From Paenibacillus sp. KS-LC4 (GTDB lineage: Bacteria > Bacillota > Bacilli > Paenibacillales > Paenibacillaceae), in assembly GCF_036894955.1 (NCBI RefSeq), contig NZ_CP145905.1, positions 3,738,501 to 3,802,500 of the forward strand: a stretch of 64,000 nt of DNA. Direction: 5' to 3'. A program made the translations under genes and the position numbers. This document shows positions 58,581-64,000 of this stretch, one piece after another; the first letter of the stretch is position 1; each line of letters opens with the position of its first letter. The notes beneath the pieces were generated by a model that saw only the letters and a list, made by a program, of their open reading frames with translations, did not search any database and had not been told where the DNA came from.

Positions 58581-59471
58581 TCAAGCGCGTGGATGCGCGC
58601 TGTTATATACGTCTTTCATTTTCACCTTTGTCAGCTTGGAGTATTTCTGGGTTGTAGCAACGTCGGCGTGGCCAAGCAAAGCTTGTACCGTACGCACATC
58701 TGCGCCGTTTTCCAGCAAATGGGCGGCAAACGAATGACGCAGCGTATGCGGTGTTATATCTGCTTCAATGCCGGCCTCTTTTGCGTACTTTTTGACCGTT
58801 TTCCAGAAGCCCTGCCGCGTCATCCGCGTGCCCAAATGATTCAAAAACAACGCATCCTCCTGCTTGCCGAGCCGCAGCAGTCCAATTCGCCCATGCTCCA
58901 AATAGTCATTCAGCGCCTCAGCAGCTTTTCTCCCAAATGGAACGATGCGCTCCTTGCGATTGCTGCCTACACACTGGATAAAACCGAGCTGCCGATTGAC
59001 GCTTGACACATCCAGTGAAATGAGCTCCGACACACGCATGCCTGTCGCATACAGCAGCTCAAGCATCGCCTTATCCCGCTTGCCAGCTGTCGTTACGCAT
59101 AACGGCGTTTCCAGCAGCAAACTCGTATGCTCAATTGATAAAATTTGCGGCGGCTTCGCTTCCTGCTTCGGCGATTCAATATAGATGGAAGGGTCGCGAT
59201 CAATGAAGCCTTCAACGAGCAAATAATGAAAGAAAGCGCGTATTGACACGATGTGCCGCGATAATGTGGACGGCTTGCGCCCTTCCTCCTTCAACTGCAG
59301 CAAATAATGCGCCAAATGATGCTTTTGAACGTCCGCTGCTGCTTCGATTTTCTGGCTTTCCATATAATCCAGCAGATGCAGCAAATCCCGCCCGTACGAC
59401 TCCAATGTATTTTTCGACAAGGAGCGTTCTACGCTTAAAAAACGAATAAAAGAGTTCACCAAAGATTTCAT
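58581..59471 (-). CDS. xerD: site-specific tyrosine recombinase XerD
   Basis: 296 residues from the ATG at 59471. The N-terminal SAM-like DNA-binding domain contains SLVNSFIRFLSVERSLSKNTLESYGRDL. The catalytic domain has Arg in ATGMRVSEL, HTLRHSFAAHLLENGAD (HxxR), LLGHAD and the nucleophile Tyr in TTQKYSKL. It resolves chromosome dimers at dif together with its partner. AAAGGA lies six to seven bases before this ATG, so the longer in-frame extension to 59534 is unlikely. Position between yqzK and deoB matches ripX (xerD) in Bacillus. Confidence 0.95.
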   Translation of the reverse strand: MKSLVNSFIRFLSVERSLSKNTLESYGRDLLHLLDYMESQKIEAAADVQKHHLAHYLLQLKEEGRKPSTLSRHIVSIRAFFHYLLVEGFIDRDPSIYIESPKQEAKPPQILSIEHTSLLLETPLCVTTAGKRDKAMLELLYATGMRVSELISLDVSSVNRQLGFIQCVGSNRKERIVPFGRKAAEALNDYLEHGRIGLLRLGKQEDALFLNHLGTRMTRQGFWKTVKKYAKEAGIEADITPHTLRHSFAAHLLENGADVRTVQALLGHADVATTQKYSKLTKVKMKDVYNSAHPRA

Positions 59472-59578
59472 CCTGTTTCCTTTCATGCTTCCAGCCTCTG
59501 CACGCCATTCATGCGTACTTCGGTATTTCCACACTCAGGATCATAAATCCTGCTTGGCAAGCTTTTTATCCCGCCCCG

Positions 59579-59812
59579 CTATTCGCCGTACCAATAGAAA
59601 AAACGCAGCCTATCCGCTATATTACCATTATCCCACTCATATGTACTATGCCAAATAACCTTTACGGCCTCGCCCTGTGGTACTTCATATGGATTGCTTG
59701 GCAACACGACATCAACGAGCCACTCATAGCCGCCAGTAGCAACTACGAACAAGCCGATGAACAGCACAATAAATACGAATCGGCTGAACCATTTGCGTGC
59801 AGACAATACCAT
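59579..59812 (-). CDS. yqzK: YqzK-like small membrane protein (DUF4227)
   Basis: 77 residues. An N-terminal transmembrane helix (FVFIVLFIGLFVVATGGYEWL) is followed by a short soluble tail (LPSNPYEVPQGEAVKV, ADRLRFFYWYGE). The assignment rests on size, the tail pattern and its place directly upstream of xerD, where Bacillus has yqzK. Function is unknown. GAGGGGC lies upstream of the chosen ATG. A GGCAGG/CCTGCC hairpin sits in the 171-base gap between it and ald, with no U-tract. Confidence 0.75.
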   Translation of the reverse strand: MVLSARKWFSRFVFIVLFIGLFVVATGGYEWLVDVVLPSNPYEVPQGEAVKVIWHSTYEWDNGNIADRLRFFYWYGE

Positions 59813-59983
59813 TTGCCCCTCGCCCCTCTCTATACATGAAGGCAGGTTTGTCCTGCCCACTTTACCATATGATGAGAGAGGGGCTTATATGCGGAAGGAA
59901 AGAGCCTTGCGCACCGACTTGCGGCGGAGTGTATGCCCATTCAAAAGCAGCCATGTATTTGCAGCCATCTTCGCAGCGTTTGC

Positions 59984-61099
59984 TCACGACAGCAGCGTTT
60001 GGAGCGGTGTAAATGGCAGGTCCAGTGAGGCAGCAACCTGCTCATAAGTTAATTTGCCGCTATGCGTATTAACGCCTTTCTGCAAAGGCTCGCTTAGCTT
60101 TATAGCTGCCAGCCCGTCATTTGCAAGCAGCAGCGCATAAGGCATCGTAACATTCGTCAGCGCAAAGGTCGAGGTGCGCGGTACAGCACCTGGAATATTC
60201 GCTACCGCATAATGGATAACGCCATGCTTGAGGTAAATCGGGTCCTTATGCGTAGTAGCTCGGTCAACTGTAGCAATAGAGCCTCCTTGGTCTACAGCGA
60301 CATCGACAATGACCGCGCCTTTTTTCATCGTTTTGACCATATCCTCCGTTACCAAATGAGGCGCTTTAGCTCCCGGAATCAGTACGGCGCCAATGAGCAG
60401 GTCCGCCTTCGCCACCGCCTCGGCAATATGATACGTACTTGACATCACGGTCTGAATACGGCCGCCAAATACATCGTCAAGATAGCGCATTCGATCAAGA
60501 CTCCGCTCAAGCACCGCGACTCTTGCTCCCATGCCGAGCGCAACCTTCGCAGCATTCGTTCCGACGATGCCGCCCCCGATAATGACGACCTCTGCCGGTG
60601 CTACTCCAGGCACACCGCCTAGCAGAACGCCACGTCCCCCGTTAAACGCCTCCAAAAACTGTGCGCCAACTTGTACGGCCATTCGCCCTGCAACCTCGCT
60701 CATCGGCGTCAGCAGCGGCAGGCTCCCATTTTGAAGCTGAATCGTTTCATAAGCAATGGCGGTTACCTCGCTGTCCATTAAAGCTTTGGCGAGCCCCGGA
60801 GCAGCCGCAAGATGCAAATAAGTGAACAACAGCTGCCCTTTGCGAAAATAACCATATTCCTCCGGGAGAGGCTCCTTTACTTTCATAATCATTTCTGCGC
60901 GTTCCCATACTTGAGCAGCCGAGTCCACAATTACGGCACCCTCGCTTGCATAATCGCCGTCCTGAAAGCCGCTGCCATCTCCTGCCCCTGCCTGTACAAG
61001 CACTTGATGTCCCGCCGCCTTGAGCATAATGACGCCTGCTGGCGTCAATGCCACCCGGTATTCACTCGTTTTTATTTCTGTAGGAACGCCAATGATCAT
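59984..61099 (-). CDS. ald: alanine dehydrogenase
   Basis: 371 residues. N-terminal [23 protein letters not shown] is the classic Ald start. [22 protein letters not shown] is the Rossmann NAD-binding loop, and [18 protein letters not shown] and [10 protein letters not shown] follow. It oxidatively deaminates L-alanine to pyruvate; in Bacillus it is needed for normal sporulation and for growth on alanine. AGGAGG lies seven bases before the ATG at 61099, so the in-frame extension to 61150 is rejected. It is divergent from the S8 protease gene; the shared 192-base gap shows no clear promoter to me. Confidence 0.96.
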   Translation of the reverse strand: MIIGVPTEIKTSEYRVALTPAGVIMLKAAGHQVLVQAGAGDGSGFQDGDYASEGAVIVDSAAQVWERAEMIMKVKEPLPEEYGYFRKGQLLFTYLHLAAAPGLAKALMDSEVTAIAYETIQLQNGSLPLLTPMSEVAGRMAVQVGAQFLEAFNGGRGVLLGGVPGVAPAEVVIIGGGIVGTNAAKVALGMGARVAVLERSLDRMRYLDDVFGGRIQTVMSSTYHIAEAVAKADLLIGAVLIPGAKAPHLVTEDMVKTMKKGAVIVDVAVDQGGSIATVDRATTHKDPIYLKHGVIHYAVANIPGAVPRTSTFALTNVTMPYALLLANDGLAAIKLSEPLQKGVNTHSGKLTYEQVAASLDLPFTPLQTLLS

Positions 61100-61291
61100 G
61101 AAAAAACCTCCTAAAGAAAATAATGGGGATATAGCCATATTGTACGTCAACTGATTGTCCTAAGCGATACATTTTCCAACTGCTGCAAAAAATATGTACA
61201 TGGGGACGAATACCCAGTCCACTCCTGCCCCTCCTCCATACACTACACAAGTAGTCTCATGTCTGCTTAAAACATGGAGGAGGAGCCCGTC

Positions 61292-62452
61292 ATGCCTCGA
61301 TTAGATAACCTGATTGCTTCCTGTTCTGCCTATAAACCTTCTAAACATACAGAAAGACAGCTCATCAGCTTTACTACGCACAGCTCTTATAATCGCTGCT
61401 TGCGCCTGCTTGAATCACGCGGTATTCATCCATTCAAAGCGATGCCAGGCTGCAAAATGATTGGCTTTCTGCTAGATCGGCGCAGCTCTTGGCAAAAAAT
61501 TATGCGGCATCCTGATGTCAAGGTGATGGAGCGAGATGTGAAAATCCGCAAGCATGATACCACTCCCCGTATGACAACCCATACTTTCAAACCAAATCTC
61601 CCTATTATAAAAACGGCCGTAGACGCAGGCAGGGTGCCTTGGAATATTAAAAGAGTACAGGCGCCGCTTGCTTGGAAACGCACTCTGGGCAAACCTGTCA
61701 AGCTTGCCATTATTGATACTGGCATTGCCAAGCATCCCGATCTGCGCATAGCGGGCGGTGTCAATACGATGGGGGGGGCAAGCTATTACGATGACAATGG
61801 CCATGGTACGCATGTTGCTGGCATTGCAGCAGGCAGAGGCTCAACAGGCTTGTATGGCGTAGCTCCCAATGTAAAGCTGTATGCCGTAAAGGCACTCGAC
61901 CGTTACGGTTCTGGCTATGTGTCAGATATTGTAGATGCCATTGAATGGTGTATCCGCAACAAAATGAACGTTATTAACATGAGCTTTGGCATCGTCAGCG
62001 GCCAGCATAGCGATTTGCTGCGCCAGGCGATTAAGCGGGCAGCGAAGCAGGGCATCATCATCTCGGCCTCTGCCGGCAACGAGGGACCAAATACGACGAC
62101 GATCGACGAGCCTGCCTCCTTTCCGGAGACGATCGCAGTCGCTGCCACCAATCGACTGAATCAAATTGCCGATTACAGCAATCGAGGAATGGGCATTGAT
62201 GTTGCCGCGCCGGGAACAGAAATTGTCTCAACTTGGCTAAATGGCAAATACGCCATCATGTCAGGAACGAGCATGTCCTCTCCCCATGTGGCCGGCGGTG
62301 CTGCTTTATTGCTCTCCGTAAGGCCAAAGCTGAGCTCCGCCCGCGTAACAACTGTTTTCCGAAAATGGTCTGTACCTTTGAAGGGCTATTTGCCCATTGC
62401 ACAGGGCTCCGGCTTGCTGCGACTCGGACGCATTGGCAATCTAAAATCCTGA
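61292..62452 (+). CDS. subtilisin-like S8 family serine protease
   Basis: 386 residues. An N-terminal segment (about 1-110, ISFTTHSSYNRCL...DVKVMERDV) resembles an I9-type inhibitory propeptide. The catalytic domain has Asp in AIIDTGIAKHPDL, His in NGHGTHVAGIAA and Ser in GTSMSSPHVAGG, with the oxyanion Asn region SASAGNEGP. No signal peptide is visible, so it may be intracellular or exported in another way. The ATG at 61292 has GGAGGAGG eight bases upstream. It is the only plus-strand gene among the core genes here, and it separates ald from fur, which is not the Bacillus subtilis order. Confidence 0.93.
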   Translation: MPRLDNLIASCSAYKPSKHTERQLISFTTHSSYNRCLRLLESRGIHPFKAMPGCKMIGFLLDRRSSWQKIMRHPDVKVMERDVKIRKHDTTPRMTTHTFKPNLPIIKTAVDAGRVPWNIKRVQAPLAWKRTLGKPVKLAIIDTGIAKHPDLRIAGGVNTMGGASYYDDNGHGTHVAGIAAGRGSTGLYGVAPNVKLYAVKALDRYGSGYVSDIVDAIEWCIRNKMNVINMSFGIVSGQHSDLLRQAIKRAAKQGIIISASAGNEGPNTTTIDEPASFPETIAVAATNRLNQIADYSNRGMGIDVAAPGTEIVSTWLNGKYAIMSGTSMSSPHVAGGAALLLSVRPKLSSARVTTVFRKWSVPLKGYLPIAQGSGLLRLGRIGNLKS

Positions 62453-62504
62453 GGCGGAAAATATCTGCTTTATAGCATAAAACGTCTAGCCATGCGAAAT
62501 GCCA

Positions 62505-62547
62505 AAACGGCTTCGCCGTCCAGAAGCACTGGGCAGCAAAGCCGTTT
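62505..62547. terminator. terminator between the convergent S8 protease gene and fur
   Basis: An inverted repeat of about 19 bases (AAACGGCTTCGCCGTCCAG and CTGGGCAGCAAAGCCGTTT) with three non-Watson-Crick positions and a 5-base loop. The arm next to fur overlaps its stop codon. It probably serves both transcripts. Confidence 0.6.
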
Positions 62548-63013
62548 ATGATTCATCCTTCTTCGCATTCGCATTCTTCTCATTGCATTTACGACAAATG
62601 CCCTGGAAGTCCAAACGATGGTCGAGAACCGAAAAGCCAAATTCCTCTTCCAATCGCTCTTCAAGTGGCAGCAGCCAATCGTCCTTAATCTCATCCATCG
62701 ATCCGCATTGTACACAAATAAGATGATGATGATGATGCTTGCTGCTGTCCGTTCTCAAATCGTATCTGGCAACCCCGTCACCAAAATTTAGCTTCTCCAC
62801 TACATGCATTTCGCTTAATAACTCAAGTGTCCGATACACGGTTGCAAGGCCAATTTCGGGTGCCTTGTCCTTCACAAGCATGAACACATCTTCAGCGCTC
62901 AAGTGATCTTCCTCATTCTCAAGCAATACACGTACTGTTGCTTCACGCTGCGGGGTTAATTTGTAGCCCTGCGACTGCAACTGTTGTTTAATCTTATCAA
63001 TCCGGGCTTCCAT
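62546..63013 (-). CDS. fur: ferric uptake regulator family repressor Fur
   Basis: 155 residues. The winged-helix DNA-binding half contains KLTPQREATVRVLLENEEDHLSAEDVF and GLATVYRTLELL. The metal-binding half contains the His run HHHHHLICVQCG and a second Cys pair, CRKCNE, forming the structural zinc site. Position between spoIIM and the yqzK-xerD genes matches Bacillus fur; PerR and Zur are less likely on that basis. GGGGGG lies six bases before the ATG at 63013; an in-frame extension of seven residues is rejected. Confidence 0.92.
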   Translation of the reverse strand: MEARIDKIKQQLQSQGYKLTPQREATVRVLLENEEDHLSAEDVFMLVKDKAPEIGLATVYRTLELLSEMHVVEKLNFGDGVARYDLRTDSSKHHHHHLICVQCGSMDEIKDDWLLPLEERLEEEFGFSVLDHRLDFQGICRKCNEKNANAKKDES

Positions 63014-63066
63014 GATTTCCCCCCTACCACACATGTCTGCGCCAACATCAGAAAACGTTTGCTTTC

Positions 63067-63096
63067 ATTATAGATTCAAACCCTTGTGAAAGTCAA
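63067..63096 (-). promoter_or_regulatory. sigma-A promoter of fur
   Basis: TTGACT (63096-63091), 18 bases, then a perfect TATAAT (63072-63067) on the minus strand. It lies in the gap between spoIIM and fur, so fur is transcribed on its own. The transcript start would be about 45 bases before the ATG. Confidence 0.8.
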
Positions 63097-63118
63097 ACAT
63101 TTTGGCATAGAATGGGCA

Positions 63119-63763
63119 TCAGTTGGCCGCGGCAGAAGCGTCTAAAATCGGTGCTGCCCAGCTCATTAACAGTGGGGAGACATAAGCTTCAAGCAATGCG
63201 GCACCGATCAAAACCATCAGCATCATAAGCGCTGTTGTCGTAAAGCTGAGCATTTGCGGGGCAAGCGTGCCATTTTGCCGCAGCAGCCTATTTTTCACCA
63301 CATAAATCGAAAAAGAAAGCGCAGAAGCACTTGCCATCAAAATGGCCGGCACAATAATTAAATTAGGCGGCGCAATCGAGACGAGTGAAAACAACACGCC
63401 CTTCCATGAATATTGCGTAATAAGCGTTCCCAGCGCAAAGCCGACGAGCACACCCTTTAGAAAATCCATGGCCAGCACCAGCGGTATTCCGACAACGGTA
63501 ATCCCAAGAAACCACAGCACCAGCAGCCATTTTCCATGAAAAAAAACACGCTCCCAAAACATAGCCTCGCTGCCCGCCGCCGTCCCGCCATGTATGAGCT
63601 GCACATATTGCCCTATATCCGATGCCAAGTCCTGCTGCTGCTCAAAGGTCAGAGCATTCACCATTAACGCGCCAAAAATAACGCCCACGACAAACAGCAC
63701 ACCCACAAATACATACAGCGTCAGGTGGCTCCCTGCGGGTTCCTTCCCCATTCGCGAACGCAT
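63119..63763 (-). CDS. spoIIM: stage II sporulation protein M
   Basis: 214 residues, a multipass membrane protein. Hydrophobic segments are LTLYVFVGVLFVVGVIFGALMV, WLLVLWFLGITVVGIPLVLAM, LKGVLVGFALGTLI, LIIVPAILMASASALSFSI and TTALMMLMVLIGAALLEAYV. In Bacillus it acts with SpoIID and SpoIIP in septal peptidoglycan remodelling during engulfment. GGGGGGGAGGG lies just before the ATG. Neighbours (nudF-like upstream, fur downstream) match Bacillus. Confidence 0.93.
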   Translation of the reverse strand: MRSRMGKEPAGSHLTLYVFVGVLFVVGVIFGALMVNALTFEQQQDLASDIGQYVQLIHGGTAAGSEAMFWERVFFHGKWLLVLWFLGITVVGIPLVLAMDFLKGVLVGFALGTLITQYSWKGVLFSLVSIAPPNLIIVPAILMASASALSFSIYVVKNRLLRQNGTLAPQMLSFTTTALMMLMVLIGAALLEAYVSPLLMSWAAPILDASAAAN

Positions 63764-63853
63764 AGCCCTCCCCCCCTTGTCCCATGTGCTAAAGTGTATG
63801 TTCCTTTAAGCACACCTATGACGGGAGAGATGACCCCGATGTCATTCTTCCTT

Positions 63854-64000
63854 CTAAATAGGCAGCTTGCCCGTTAGCAAATACAGCTTCCAAACATAAA
63901 CAGCCATAATGGTCTTAGCATCACTGATGCGGCCTTCGGAGATGAAGGCTTCCGCTTCCTCAAGCGTAATCGCCATCACCTCCAGAAACTCATCCTCATC
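63854..64000 (-). CDS. nudF: C-terminal end of a NudF-like ADP-ribose pyrophosphatase (Nudix)
   Basis: 48 codons plus stop remain in the window; the rest is beyond the right edge. The tail reads DEDEFLEVMAITLEEAEAF...ISDAKTIMAVYVWKLYLL, typical of the C-terminus of Bacillus NudF (YqkG). The Nudix box itself is outside, so the assignment rests on this tail and on position upstream of spoIIM. An imperfect hairpin (GTGCT...AGCAC) lies in the gap to spoIIM without a U-tract. Confidence 0.7.
   Translation of the reverse strand, partial: DEDEFLEVMAITLEEAEAFISEGRISDAKTIMAVYVWKLYLLTGKLPI

Noticed and set aside
1-64000. tRNA, rRNA, riboswitch or origin sequences
   Set aside because: The non-coding gaps were read through and none showed tRNA-like cloverleaf ends, T-box motifs, purine-riboswitch cores or DnaA-box clusters.

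Overview
The window looks like a chromosome segment of an endospore-forming Firmicute, most likely a Paenibacillus or close relative. It joins a large trans-acyltransferase (trans-AT) polyketide synthase (PKS) locus (about 1-52,640) to conserved sporulation and housekeeping genes (about 52,720-64,000). The genus call rests on gene content (spoIIAA-spoIIAB-sigF, dacF, spoIIM, fur) and the presence of a LoaP-type NusG paralogue. It is an inference.

PKS region. All synthase genes are on the minus strand and read right to left: a PksB/BaeB-type metallo-hydrolase (50669-51349), a tandem AT plus enoylreductase protein (47243-50632), then four megasynthases. PKS1 (35601-47123) is KS-DH-KR-ACP-DHlike-ACP-KS-DH-KR-ACP-KS0. 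PKS2 (20057-35599) is DH-ACP-KS(+ACP-like insert)-DH-KR-MT-ACP-ACP-KS-DH-KR-ACP-KS-KR. PKS3 (11639-19963) is MT-ACP-KS-DH-KR-pseudoACP-ACP-KS. PKS4 (1-11343) is KR-ACP-KS-DH-ACP-KS-DH-KR-ACP-KS and runs off the left edge. No AT domain is embedded in the synthases; post-KS LPTYPF-type linkers stand in their place. All three PKS-PKS gene junctions fall inside modules (KS0|DH, KR|MT, KS|KR). Read as an assembly line, the visible part suggests a long, partly conjugated chain with two alpha-methyl groups and some hydroxyls. The product is not identified; no loading module, thioesterase, HMGS cassette or NRPS module is in view.

Control. loaP (52077-52640) is divergent from the PKS operon. Intrinsic-terminator hairpins sit in the leader of the first PKS gene (51379-51434) and just before PKS4 (11399-11424). 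This is the arrangement expected for processive antitermination by LoaP.

Core region. loaP converges on the spoIIA operon (spoIIAA, spoIIAB, sigF), with a terminator overlapping the sigF stop. To the right are dacF, a small Spo0E-family gene, a purine nucleoside phosphorylase gene, deoB, xerD, yqzK, ald, an S8 protease gene on the plus strand, fur, spoIIM and the 3' end of a nudF-like gene. This largely follows the Bacillus order spoIIM-fur-yqzK-xerD-drm-pupG-dacF-spoIIA, with ald and the protease between yqzK and fur, and with the PKS locus where spoVA genes would follow sigF in Bacillus subtilis.

Limits. Domain borders are read by eye and are approximate. No alignment, HMM search, folding or composition calculation was run.
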